Below are positions 43,776-52,065 of a DNA stretch of 64,000 nt, in pieces; position 1 is the stretch's first letter, and every line of letters begins with the position of its first letter. The DNA lies in the NCBI GenBank assembly GCA_016195805.1, contig JACPYT010000002.1, positions 1 to 64,000 on the forward strand, given 5' to 3'. The DNA is from Hydrogenophilales bacterium (GTDB taxonomy: Bacteria > Pseudomonadota > Gammaproteobacteria > Burkholderiales > Thiobacillaceae). Made by a program: the position numbers and the translations under genes. A model generated the notes under the pieces. That model searched no databases, had not been told where the DNA came from, and saw nothing but the letters and a program-made list of their open reading frames with translations.

Positions 43776-45176
43776 TTACAGCACTTCTGCAGCATAGTCT
43801 GCCAGACGCGAACGTTCACCCCGTTGCAGGGTGACGTGGCCGTTGTGCGGCCAGCCCTTGAAGTGATCAACCACGTAGGTGAGGCCGGAGCTGCCTTCGG
43901 TGAGGTAGGGTGTATCGATCTGTGAGATGTTGCCCAGGCATACCACCTTGGTGCCGGGGCCGGCGCGCGTGATCAACGTTTTCATCTGTTTGGGCGTGAG
44001 GTTCTGCGCCTCGTCGATGATGAGGAACTTGTTGAGGAAGGTGCGGCCGCGCATGAAGTTCAGTGACTTGACCTTGATCCGCGAGCGAATCAGGTCTTGC
44101 GTGGCGGCACGGCCCCAGTCGCCGGCGTCATCGTCGCTCTTGTTGAGGACGTCGAGGTTGTCTTCCAGCGCGCCCATCCACGGTGTCATTTTTTCTTCCT
44201 CGGTGCCGGGCAGGAAACCGATGTCTTCGCCTACCGGAACGGTGACGCGGGTCATGATGATTTCGGTGTAAATTTTCTTGTCGAGCACCTGCGCCAGAGC
44301 GGCGGCCAGCGTGAGCAGGGTTTTGCCGGTACCGGCCTGGCCGAGCAGGGTGACGAAGTCGATCTCGGGGTCCATCAGCACGTTCAGGGCAAAATTCTGC
44401 TCGCGGTTGCGCGCGGTGATGCCCCAGACGTTGTTCTTGTGGTGGGTATAGTCGCGTACCGTGACCATCTCCGCTAGCTTCCCCTCGACTTTCAGAACCT
44501 TGGCGTAGAGCGGATTGGGGCCTTCCTGAAAGACGAATTCGTTGGGCAGCATGCTGGCCACCAACGGTCCCTTGATGCGGTAATAGGTTTGGCCATTGGC
44601 CTGCCACGATTCCATGCTTTTGCCGTGGGTGTCCCAGAAGTCGGCAGGCAGTTCGCGCAAGCCGGCGTAGAGCAGATCGGTGTCTTCCAGCACCTTGTCG
44701 TTGAAGTAATCCTCGGCGGGCAGGCCCAGCGCACGCGCCTTGATGCGCATGTTGATGTCTTTCGATACCAGGATGACCTGACGCTTGGGGTGATGGCGCG
44801 AGAGGAACAGCACCACGCCGAGGATCTGGTTGTCGACCTTGCTGGTCGGCAGGCTCATCGGGATGTCGCCGCTGATCGCCTGGGTCTGCAAGAACAGCCG
44901 GCCGGTGGCGGCGTTGTGGCTGTGCGGCGCGAGCGGGACGCCGTCCTCGATGCTGTCGAGCTTGCTGACGATTTCGTCGATGAAGCGGCTGGCCTGGCGC
45001 GCATTGCGCGACACCTCGGTCATGCCCTTCTTGTGCAGATCGAGTTCCTCCAGCGTGGCGATCGGCACGTAGATGTCATGCTCCTCGAAGCGGAACAGGC
45101 TGGTGGGGTCGTGCATCAGCACGTTGGTGTCCAGAACGAACAGTTTGGTCTGTGCGGCGGCTTTTCTTCTCGGCAT
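43776..45176 (-). CDS. PhoH-family protein with PIN domain
   Basis: A 466-residue protein. The N-terminal PIN nuclease domain (KLFVLDTNVLMHDPTSLFRF, VPIATLEELDLHKKG) is followed by a PhoH-type P-loop NTPase: LGQAGTGKTLLTLAAALAQV and FLIIDEAQNLTPKQMKTLIT. PIN-PhoH proteins are RNA helicase/nuclease fusions in bacterial RNA turnover. Active aspartates of the PIN part (D in LDTNVL) are present. Divergent from the HIRAN gene. Confidence 0.92.
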   Translation of the reverse strand: MPRRKAAAQTKLFVLDTNVLMHDPTSLFRFEEHDIYVPIATLEELDLHKKGMTEVSRNARQASRFIDEIVSKLDSIEDGVPLAPHSHNAATGRLFLQTQAISGDIPMSLPTSKVDNQILGVVLFLSRHHPKRQVILVSKDINMRIKARALGLPAEDYFNDKVLEDTDLLYAGLRELPADFWDTHGKSMESWQANGQTYYRIKGPLVASMLPNEFVFQEGPNPLYAKVLKVEGKLAEMVTVRDYTHHKNNVWGITARNREQNFALNVLMDPEIDFVTLLGQAGTGKTLLTLAAALAQVLDKKIYTEIIMTRVTVPVGEDIGFLPGTEEEKMTPWMGALEDNLDVLNKSDDDAGDWGRAATQDLIRSRIKVKSLNFMRGRTFLNKFLIIDEAQNLTPKQMKTLITRAGPGTKVVCLGNISQIDTPYLTEGSSGLTYVVDHFKGWPHNGHVTLQRGERSRLADYAAEVL

Positions 45177-45340
45177 GGCGTGGTCGTGGTGGCGGAGGAT
45201 GAGGATGCATTCATCCTACCTCAAGCGGATGGCTGCCTGTCCAGTGAAAAAAGTAAACCTGAAACATGCGCGCCAGCACGGATCGGAGGGCGGGTTTCTC
45301 AGTAGAATGCTCGATTCTGGACCTGAGATTCGGACTTCCC

Positions 45341-45739
45341 ATGCGTCGTTGGCTGGCGTTGCTGTGTCTGGCCTGGGTGTGGGTGCAACCGCTCCATGCC
45401 CAGGTCGCCGCGCACATCCTGTTGCAGGATTCGCCGCTGGCCGGGTTTCAGTATCACGCGGGCAGGACGTTGTGGCCGCGGATGCGGGTGGGCGATGCGC
45501 TGACCCTGATCCGCGAGCCGGACAACCCCCACGATGCGAAGGCGGTGCGGGTGGAGTGGCAGGGCCACAAGATCGGTTATGTGCCACGCCGCGAAAATGC
45601 CGACGTGGCGCGCTTCATGGATGGTGGACAAAAGCTGGTAGCCCGCATCAGCCGGCTGGCCGAGGTGCGCGATCCTTGGTCGCGGGTGCGTTTCGAGGTT
45701 CTGATTCCCGTGCAACCCGCTGCGCCGGCCGGGTCATGA
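45341..45739 (+). CDS. Exported HIRAN-domain protein
   Basis: A 132-residue protein with signal peptide (MRRWLALLCLAWVWVQPLHA, cleavage after HA) and a HIRAN domain (SPLAGFQYHAGRTLWPRMRV, LTLIREPDNPHDAKAVRVEW, HKIGYVPRRENADVARFM). HIRAN domains are normally cytosolic DNA-end binders; here the signal peptide sends it to the periplasm or surface. A stand-alone secreted form is known in several proteobacteria and its ligand is unknown. tsaB follows after 39 bases. Confidence 0.82.
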   Translation: MRRWLALLCLAWVWVQPLHAQVAAHILLQDSPLAGFQYHAGRTLWPRMRVGDALTLIREPDNPHDAKAVRVEWQGHKIGYVPRRENADVARFMDGGQKLVARISRLAEVRDPWSRVRFEVLIPVQPAAPAGS

Positions 45740-45778
45740 AGCGTCGGATTGTCTGCGGCAAGCGGTAAAATCGCACCG

Positions 45779-46468
45779 ATGAAACTGCTCGTTCTCGATA
45801 CCTCCACCGAATGGTGTTCGGCTGCGCTGTGGCTGGATGGCCACATCCATGCGCGCCGGGTGCTGGCCGAACAACGACACAGCAGCCTGTTGCTGCCGAT
45901 GGTGGACGAACTGCTGCGCGAGGCCGGCCTCGCGCTGCGCCAGCTCGACGGCATCGGCTACGGTGCGGGGCCGGGCTCGTTCACCGGCCTGCGCATTGCC
46001 TGCGCGGTGACGCAGGGCCTGGCGTTCGGCGCCGACCTGCCCGTGGTCGGCGTGTCCACCCTGGAATCCATCGCCGAGCAGACGGGCGCGGACAGGGTGC
46101 TGACCGTGCTCGATGCACGCATGGCCGAGGTGTACTGGGCCGCGTATCAGCGCGATGGCGATGGGTGGCGCGCGATGGCCGAACCGCAACTGGCGCTGTC
46201 GGAGTCGGTGGTCGTTCCGGATGGCGACAACTGGATGGGCGCCGGCAATGGTTTTATCGCGCTGGGCGATGTGCTGCGCCCGCGTCTGGCGTCAGCGCTT
46301 ACGCATATCGACGACACACTCATGCCCGATGCCGCGGCGATGGCGCCGCTCGCCGCCCGGGCGTTCGAACGCGGCGAGGGCATGGACGCCGCGCTTGCCG
46401 CGCCGGTTTACCTGCGTGACAAGGTGGCGCTGACTGTGGACGAACGTCGCGCGAGACAGTCCGCATGA
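45779..46468 (+). CDS. tsaB: tRNA threonylcarbamoyladenosine biosynthesis protein TsaB
   Basis: A 229-residue ASKHA-fold protein: MKLLVLDTSTEWCSAALWLD, then YGAGPGSFTGLRIACAVTQG and EVYWAAYQRDGDGW. TsaB is the scaffold partner of TsaD in making t6A at tRNA position 37. It starts at ATG 45779, and its stop overlaps the rimI start by four bases (ATGA). Confidence 0.93.
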   Translation: MKLLVLDTSTEWCSAALWLDGHIHARRVLAEQRHSSLLLPMVDELLREAGLALRQLDGIGYGAGPGSFTGLRIACAVTQGLAFGADLPVVGVSTLESIAEQTGADRVLTVLDARMAEVYWAAYQRDGDGWRAMAEPQLALSESVVVPDGDNWMGAGNGFIALGDVLRPRLASALTHIDDTLMPDAAAMAPLAARAFERGEGMDAALAAPVYLRDKVALTVDERRARQSA

Positions 46469-46932
46469 GCGCGGTCTTCGAAATCGCGCACCGCCTGCGC
46501 CCGATGACAGAGACCGACCTGCCGCGCATCCACCGGATCGAGCTCGCAAGCTACGAGTATCCGTGGAGCCTGGGCAATTTTGCCGATTCGCTGAGCGCCG
46601 GCTACAGCATGTGGGTGCGCGAGGCCGAAGGCGAGATCATCGGCTATTACGCGTTGATGGCTGCGGCGGGCGAAGCCCATCTGCTCAACCTCACCATCGC
46701 CCCGATGTGGCGCCGCCACGGCCTCGGCCGTGACCTGCTCGAGCACTGCCTGGCGCGTGCCTGCGACCACCGGGCCGCCAGCCTGTTTCTCGAGGTGCGC
46801 ACCTCCAACGCCGCCGCCATCGCGCTGTATCACAGCAGCGGTTTCGTCGATCTGGCGGTGCGCCGCGGCTACTACCCGGCGCGCGAAGGCCGCGAGGATG
46901 CGCTCATCATGAAGAAGGAACTGGCGTGCTGA
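46465..46932 (+). CDS. rimI: Ribosomal protein alanine N-acetyltransferase RimI
   Basis: A 155-residue GNAT: RPMTETDLPRIHRIELASYE, SAGYSMWVREAEGEIIGYYA, the acetyl-CoA loop RRHGLGRDLLEHCLARA and ASLFLEVRTSNAAAIALYHS. RimI acetylates the N-terminus of S18. The tsaB-rimI pair is a classic neighbour set, here followed by a uracil-DNA glycosylase. Confidence 0.92.
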   Translation: MSAVFEIAHRLRPMTETDLPRIHRIELASYEYPWSLGNFADSLSAGYSMWVREAEGEIIGYYALMAAAGEAHLLNLTIAPMWRRHGLGRDLLEHCLARACDHRAASLFLEVRTSNAAAIALYHSSGFVDLAVRRGYYPAREGREDALIMKKELAC

Positions 46933-47603
46933 GCCGTGACGAGGTCTTCAGGGAGCTGGGCATCGGCCCGGCCTGGCGCCTGCGCGCCCCTGCGCCCGGC
47001 CAGCCCGCCTCGCCGCTCACCGCCCACCGCTCGCCCATCACCACTTGGGATCAACTGGCCGATGCCGTCGCTCATTGCACCGCCTGCAAGCTCTCCTCTA
47101 CGCGCACCCAGGGCGTCCTCGGCGTGGGCGACCGCAACGCCGACTGGCTGATCATCGGCGAGGCGCCCGGGGCGGATGAAGACCGGCTGGGCGAGCCTTT
47201 CGTAGGCCAGGCAGGCAAGCTGCTCGACGCCATGCTTGCGGCGATCGGCCTCCGGCGCGGCGACAATGTCTATATCACCAACGTGCTGAAATCGCGCCCG
47301 CCCGGCAACCGCAACCCCGAGCCGGACGAGGTGGCCGCGTGCCGCCCCTACCTGCTGGCGCAGATCGAGCTCATCCAGCCGAAACTCATCCTCGCGCTGG
47401 GGCGCTTCGCCGCGCAAAGCCTGCTCGACACCGACGAGGCGATCGCCCGCCTGCGCGGCCGTGTGCACCGGTTCCGGAACGTGCCGCTGGTGGTGACCTA
47501 TCATCCGGCGTACCTGCTGCGCAACCTGCCCGACAAGGCGCGTGCGTGGGAGGACCTGTGCCTGGCCCGCCGCACCATGCAATCCCTGATCCCTGAATCC
47601 TGA
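46926..47603 (+). CDS. Family 4 uracil-DNA glycosylase
   Basis: A 225-residue DNA repair enzyme. Motif [40 protein letters not shown] and the C-terminal [10 protein letters not shown] are those of the iron-sulfur UDGs. Four cysteines ([14 protein letters not shown]) ligate the 4Fe-4S cluster. It removes uracil from DNA. The GTG at 46926 overlaps the rimI stop. Confidence 0.9.
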   Translation: MLSRDEVFRELGIGPAWRLRAPAPGQPASPLTAHRSPITTWDQLADAVAHCTACKLSSTRTQGVLGVGDRNADWLIIGEAPGADEDRLGEPFVGQAGKLLDAMLAAIGLRRGDNVYITNVLKSRPPGNRNPEPDEVAACRPYLLAQIELIQPKLILALGRFAAQSLLDTDEAIARLRGRVHRFRNVPLVVTYHPAYLLRNLPDKARAWEDLCLARRTMQSLIPES

Positions 47604-47618
47604 TCCTTGAATCCTGCA

Positions 47619-48671
47619 ATGAAACTTCTGCATTCCGCGCTACGTTTTCGCGTCAATTATTTTTCCGACCTCGGCCGCCATCAGGTGGTGGTGTGGATGC
47701 CGGGCGACACGCCGCCGGTCGACGCCCAGGTCGATGTCGGACCGAAGATCGAGCACGAGGTGCCGAACGAGGTGTTCCGCAGCGATATCGCACCGCTGAA
47801 GCTGGGGCGTTTCTACCCATCGCAGCTGCTGCATGCCGACGACGCGCCCGCTCCGATGTTCCGGGTGATGAGGCTCAACGAATCCAGCTTCGTCGCCAAC
47901 TTCAGCCATCCGCTGCAGGGCCGCATCTTCAGCATCGACAGCGGCAAGAGCGACGTCTCGACCGAACCGGTCGGCAAAGTTGAGCAGTTGCTCGAATGGA
48001 GCGGCATGGAAACGCAGATGCAGACGCCGACCGATTTCGAGGGACCGGATGCGTTCAGCCGCGAGGATGAGTTCCCCGACACTGAGTTCTACGCACCCGC
48101 CCGCAAGGTCACCCACGTCGACGCCGTGTGCGCGCGTCGCATCCAGGCGCTGTACCGTACCGTGCTGCCCGAGAACGCGCGGGTGCTCGACCTGATGGCC
48201 GGCTGGCGCTCGCACCTGCCCGACACCGTGCAGTCCGCGGTCGGATTGGGCCTCAACGCCGAGGAACTGGCCGACAACCCGCAGCTGGCCGAGCGCATCG
48301 TGAAGGACATCAATGCCGATCCCACGCTGCCGTTCGCCGACGCCAGCTTCGACGCCGTGGTGTGCACCGTGTCGTTCGAATACCTGACGCAGCCGCACAG
48401 GATCGTCGCCGAGGCCAAGCGGGTGCTGAAGCCGGGCGGCATGTTGGTGGTTACCCTGTCGCACCGCTATTTCCCGCCCAAGGTGATCAGGCTGTGGACG
48501 CAACTGCACCCGATGGAGCGCATGGCCTGGGTCGGCACGCTGATCAAGCAGGCCGGCTTCAAGAAAGTGGAGACCTATGTCGAGCGCGGTCTCAAGCGCC
48601 CCAAGGACGACCGCTACGCCGACAAGCTCGCCGAATCCGACCCGCTGTTTGCCACCTGGGGCGTGGCGTAG
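47619..48671 (+). CDS. Methyltransferase-domain protein with unusual N-terminus
   Basis: A 350-residue protein. Residues 1-150 are a beta-rich N-terminal region (RFRVNYFSDLGRHQVVVWMP, KIEHEVPNEVF). Residues about 150-350 form a SAM-binding methyltransferase-like domain with ARVLDLMAGWRSHLP, VGLGLNAEELADNPQL and DASFDAVVCTVSFEYLTQPH. The motif I glycines are replaced (DLMAGW), as in a subgroup of uncharacterised class I methyltransferases. Its function is unknown. ATG 47619 is chosen over the TTG four codons earlier. Confidence 0.75.
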   Translation: MKLLHSALRFRVNYFSDLGRHQVVVWMPGDTPPVDAQVDVGPKIEHEVPNEVFRSDIAPLKLGRFYPSQLLHADDAPAPMFRVMRLNESSFVANFSHPLQGRIFSIDSGKSDVSTEPVGKVEQLLEWSGMETQMQTPTDFEGPDAFSREDEFPDTEFYAPARKVTHVDAVCARRIQALYRTVLPENARVLDLMAGWRSHLPDTVQSAVGLGLNAEELADNPQLAERIVKDINADPTLPFADASFDAVVCTVSFEYLTQPHRIVAEAKRVLKPGGMLVVTLSHRYFPPKVIRLWTQLHPMERMAWVGTLIKQAGFKKVETYVERGLKRPKDDRYADKLAESDPLFATWGVA

Positions 48672-48709
48672 ACTGTAGCGATTACGATTCACCAACCTGG
48701 GAGAAGACG

Positions 48710-49342
48710 ATGTTCAAGTGGCTGAATGCGTTCAAGTGGGTCGTCGCGGGATGCATGGTGCTGGCCTTGTCCGGCTGCGGCTACAACACGCTGCAAAGCT
48801 CCGACGAGGAGATCAAGGCCAGCTGGGCCGAGGTGCTGAACCAATACCAGCGCCGCGCCGATCTGGTTCCGAACCTGGTCAACGTGGTGAAGGGCTATGC
48901 GGCACACGAGAAGGACGTGTTCACCTCGGTGACCGAGGCGCGCGCGCGCGTCGGCGCGATCCAGGCGACGCCCGAACTCGTCAACGACGCTGCCGCCTTC
49001 CGGAAATTCGTCGCCGCGCAGGGCGAACTCACCGGCGCGCTGTCGCGCCTGCTACTGGTCGCCGAAAACTACCCGCAACTGAAGGCCGACGGCCTGTTCC
49101 GCGACTTGCAGGCGCAACTCGAAGGCACCGAGAACCGCATCACCGTCGCGCGCAACCGCTACATCGCCGCGGTGAAGACCTACAACGTCACGGTGCGTTC
49201 CTTCCCGTCCAACCTGACGGCGATGATGTTCGGTTACAAAACCAAGCCGAGCTTCACGGTGGAAAACGAGAAGGCCATCGCCGTGCCGCCCAAGGTCGAC
49301 TTCGGCACGCCGGCACCGGCCGCACCTGCTGGCGGCAACTGA
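48710..49342 (+). CDS. lemA: LemA family lipoprotein
   Basis: A 210-residue protein with a lipoprotein signal (CMVLALSGCGYN, Cys lipidation site in LSGC). LemA-like helical core: ASWAEVLNQYQRRADLVPNL, FTSVTEARARVGAIQ and LEGTENRITVARNRYIAAVK. LemA proteins are coiled-coil membrane proteins of unclear role. It is the first of a five-gene set with two TPM-domain genes, nfeD and an SPFH gene. Confidence 0.92.
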   Translation: MFKWLNAFKWVVAGCMVLALSGCGYNTLQSSDEEIKASWAEVLNQYQRRADLVPNLVNVVKGYAAHEKDVFTSVTEARARVGAIQATPELVNDAAAFRKFVAAQGELTGALSRLLLVAENYPQLKADGLFRDLQAQLEGTENRITVARNRYIAAVKTYNVTVRSFPSNLTAMMFGYKTKPSFTVENEKAIAVPPKVDFGTPAPAAPAGGN

Positions 49343-49349
49343 TTTCCGG

Positions 49350-50186
49350 ATGAGCCGGCTGGCCCGGGCGCTCGCGTCCGGCTTTCTCCTACTGCTGTGT
49401 GCGCTGACCGTCTGGGCCCAGGTGGCGGTGCCCGGGCTATCGCGCCGGGTCACCGACCTGACCGCTACGCTGAGCGCCGACCAGGTGGCCGCGCTGGATG
49501 GCAAGCTGGCCGCGTTCGAGGCGAAAAAGGGCAGCCAGATCGCGGTGTTGATCGTTCCCACCACCCAGCCGGAAGACATCGCGCAGTTCGGCATCCGCGT
49601 GGCGGACCAATGGAAAATCGGCCGCAAGAAAATCGACGACGGCGTGATCCTGATCGTCGCCAAGGACGACCGCAAATTGCGCATCGAAGTGGGGTACGGG
49701 CTGGAAGGCGCGATCCCCGACGCGATCGCCAAGCGGGTGATCGCCGAAACCATCACACCGTTTTTCAAGGCGGGCGATTACTACGGCGGCATCGACGCCG
49801 GCGTGCAGCAGCTGATGCGGCTGATCGAGGGAGAGCCCTTGCCGTCCCCCCGTGCACCGGACAACGGTGGGGGCGATGGCGCGTTCGTCATCCTCATCGT
49901 CGGGGGCATCGTTGCGGGCTGGTTGCTCTCCGCCCTGATGAGCCGCCCGGCCGCGGGTGGCATCGCCGCGCTGGGCAGCGGGGTGGTGGGCGCATTCCTG
50001 CTGGGATTCACGCCCCTGCTGCTGTTCATCGCCGTGTTCGTGTTTGCCGGCGTGGCCTCCGGGTTCCGCCGCGGCGGCGGATGGTCCAGCGGCGGTGGTG
50101 GATGGGGCGGCGGCGGATTCGGCGGGAGCTCGTGGGGCGGGGGCGGCGGCGGGTTCGGCGGTGGAGGTGCATCGGGATCATGGTGA
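49350..50186 (+). CDS. TPM-domain membrane protein, Gly-rich tail
   Basis: A 278-residue protein with signal peptide (ASGFLLLLCALTVWAQ), TPM domain (TATLSADQVAALDGKLAAFE, IAVLIVPTTQPEDIAQFGI, IEVGYGLEGAIPDAIAKRVI), TM segments at 180-230 and a glycine-serine-tryptophan C-terminal tail (GGWGGGGFGGSSWGG). Such tails occur in YgcG-type TPM proteins. It ends overlapping the start of the second TPM gene. Confidence 0.88.
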   Translation: MSRLARALASGFLLLLCALTVWAQVAVPGLSRRVTDLTATLSADQVAALDGKLAAFEAKKGSQIAVLIVPTTQPEDIAQFGIRVADQWKIGRKKIDDGVILIVAKDDRKLRIEVGYGLEGAIPDAIAKRVIAETITPFFKAGDYYGGIDAGVQQLMRLIEGEPLPSPRAPDNGGGDGAFVILIVGGIVAGWLLSALMSRPAAGGIAALGSGVVGAFLLGFTPLLLFIAVFVFAGVASGFRRGGGWSSGGGGWGGGGFGGSSWGGGGGGFGGGGASGSW

Positions 50187-50695
50187 ACATAGGGCGCTGG
50201 TTCAGGCATCTATTCATGCCACCGTGGGCGTGGCGCCGCGCGTTTCCGCAGGCCACGCTGGATGCGATCGAGGCCGCGATCCGCGAATCGGAAACCCGTC
50301 ACGGCGGCGAAATCCGTTTCGCCATCGAAAACAGCCTGCCTGCCTCCTGGGTCTGGCGGGGCATGACGGGGCGCAAGCGCGCGTTCGAGGTGTTTTCCTT
50401 CCTGCGCGTGTGGGACACTGAACATAACAGCGGCGTGCTGGTGTATCTGCTGTTGGCCGATCGCGACATCGAAATCATTGCCGATCGCGGCATCGCTGCG
50501 CGGCTGGATCCGGCCGCATGGAAGGCGGTGGCCCAGGCCATGGAAGCGGCATTCGGGCAGGGCGAGTTCGAGAATGGCGTGCTGGAGGGCATCCGGCAGA
50601 TCAGCACGCTGCTGGCGGCGCATTTCCCGCCAGGGAAGCGAAATCCGGACGAACTGCCGGACCGGCCCGCGATTGTGCCGAATGGATACAAGTGA
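50180..50695 (+). CDS. Second TPM-domain protein, cytosolic form
   Basis: A 171-residue protein without a signal peptide: RAFPQATLDAIEAAIRESET, EIRFAIENSLPASWVWRGM, FEVFSFLRVWDTEHNSGVLV, EIIADRGIAARLDPAAWKAV. The TPM core is kept, and the Gly-rich tail of its neighbour is missing. It overlaps the upstream gene by 7 bases. The pair was probably made by gene duplication. Confidence 0.85.
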   Translation: MVNIGRWFRHLFMPPWAWRRAFPQATLDAIEAAIRESETRHGGEIRFAIENSLPASWVWRGMTGRKRAFEVFSFLRVWDTEHNSGVLVYLLLADRDIEIIADRGIAARLDPAAWKAVAQAMEAAFGQGEFENGVLEGIRQISTLLAAHFPPGKRNPDELPDRPAIVPNGYK

Positions 50696-50704
50696 GGGGA
50701 CGAG

Positions 50705-51127
50705 ATGCAGGCTTATTTGGGGTGGTGGATTCTGGCGGCCGTGCTGGTGGGGGTGGAACTCACCAGCGGCACGTTCTATCTGCTGGTCTATGGCGTGGCT
50801 GCCGCGGTGGCCGGCGTGGCAGCCTGGCTGGGCGCGGGCATGGTGGTTCAGCTGCTGACGGCCGCCGTGATCGGGGCGGCCGGCACATTGGCGCTGCGCC
50901 ACTGGAAGCGCAGTACCGACCGCCCGGAATTCAATGCGCAGGACATGGACATCGGCCAGACCGTTCAGATCGAGTCCTGGCAGGGGGATCACGGACAGGT
51001 CAAATATCGCGGCGCGCTGTGGGATGCCGAAGCCGAATCGGCTGACGTCGATAGCACGCGTCCGCTGGTCATCCGTGCGATCAAAGGCAATATGCTGGTT
51101 CTGGGCAATCTGTCAGGAGAAAAGTGA
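50705..51127 (+). CDS. NfeD-family protein
   Basis: A 140-residue protein with TM segments (WWILAAVLVGVELTSGTFYL; AAVAGVAAWLGAGMVV; LTAAVIGAAGTLAL) and a C-terminal OB-fold (IGQTVQIESWQGDHGQVKYR, PLVIRAIKGNMLVLGNL), the NfeD short form. It normally pairs with an SPFH protein, which follows one base later. Together they may scaffold membrane domains. Confidence 0.88.
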   Translation: MQAYLGWWILAAVLVGVELTSGTFYLLVYGVAAAVAGVAAWLGAGMVVQLLTAAVIGAAGTLALRHWKRSTDRPEFNAQDMDIGQTVQIESWQGDHGQVKYRGALWDAEAESADVDSTRPLVIRAIKGNMLVLGNLSGEK

Positions 51128-52057
51128 ATGGATGTTGTCGCGCTGGTCATTCTTGTCGTCATCGCCATCGTCGTCGCCAAGGGCGTGCGCGTGGTGCCGC
51201 AGCAGAACGCCTGGGTGGTCGAACGCCTCGGCAAGTTCCACGCGGTGCTGGTACCGGGCCTCAACTTGGTGATTCCGTTCATTGACAATGTTGCTTACAA
51301 ACACTCGCTCAAGGAAATCCCGCTCGACGTGCCGAGCCAGGTCTGCATCACGCGCGACAACACCCAGCTGGCGGTCGACGGCATCCTCTACTTCCAGGTG
51401 ACCGACCCGAAGATGGCGTCCTACGGGTCGAGCGACTACATCGCGGCCATTTCGCAGCTGGCGCAGACGACGCTGCGCTCGCTGATCGGCCGCATGGAGA
51501 TGGACCGCACCTTCGAGGAGCGTGAGGAGATCAACCGCGGCGTGGTGATGGCGCTGAACGAGGCCTCGACCAACTGGGGCGTCAAGGTGCTGCGCTACGA
51601 GATCAAGGACCTGACGCCGCCGAAGGACATCCTGCTCGCCATGCAGCGGCAGATCACCGCCGAGCGCGAGAAGCGCGCACTGATCGCCTCATCGGAAGGC
51701 CGCATGCAGGAGCAGATCAACCTCGCCACCGGCGAGCGCGAGGCGGCGATCCAGCAGTCCGAAGGCGACAAGCAGGCCGCCATCAACCGCGCCCTGGGCG
51801 AAGCGGAAGCGATCAAGGCCATCGCGGTCGCCAATGCCGAAGCCATTGCCCGCGTGGCGATGGCGATCGAAAAGCCGGGCGGCATGCAGGCAGTGAATCT
51901 CAAGGTCGCCGAGAAATACGTCGAGGCCTTTTCCGGCCTCGCCAAGACCGGCAACACCCTGATCGTGCCGTCCAACATGGCCGATATCAGTTCGCTGATT
52001 GCGGGGGCGATGAGCGTGGTGAAGTCGCAGAACCCGGAGCGTAGCGGCCAGGTCTGA
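51128..52057 (+). CDS. SPFH/stomatin-like protein (QmcA family)
   Basis: A 309-residue protein: N-terminal TM (LVILVVIAIVVAKGVRVV), SPFH domain (QQNAWVVERLGKFHAVLVPG, CITRDNTQLAVDGILYFQVT), long coiled coil (AEREKRALIASSEGRMQEQ, QQSEGDKQAAINRAL). It matches QmcA/stomatin proteins that oligomerise at membranes. Starts with ATG 51128, one base after nfeD ends. Confidence 0.9.
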   Translation: MDVVALVILVVIAIVVAKGVRVVPQQNAWVVERLGKFHAVLVPGLNLVIPFIDNVAYKHSLKEIPLDVPSQVCITRDNTQLAVDGILYFQVTDPKMASYGSSDYIAAISQLAQTTLRSLIGRMEMDRTFEEREEINRGVVMALNEASTNWGVKVLRYEIKDLTPPKDILLAMQRQITAEREKRALIASSEGRMQEQINLATGEREAAIQQSEGDKQAAINRALGEAEAIKAIAVANAEAIARVAMAIEKPGGMQAVNLKVAEKYVEAFSGLAKTGNTLIVPSNMADISSLIAGAMSVVKSQNPERSGQV

Positions 52058-52065
52058 GCCAGTCG

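Noticed and set aside
50080..50180. GGC/GGT-rich repeats resembling a tandem repeat array
   Set aside because: They encode the Gly-rich tail of the TPM protein and are explained by low-complexity coding sequence.
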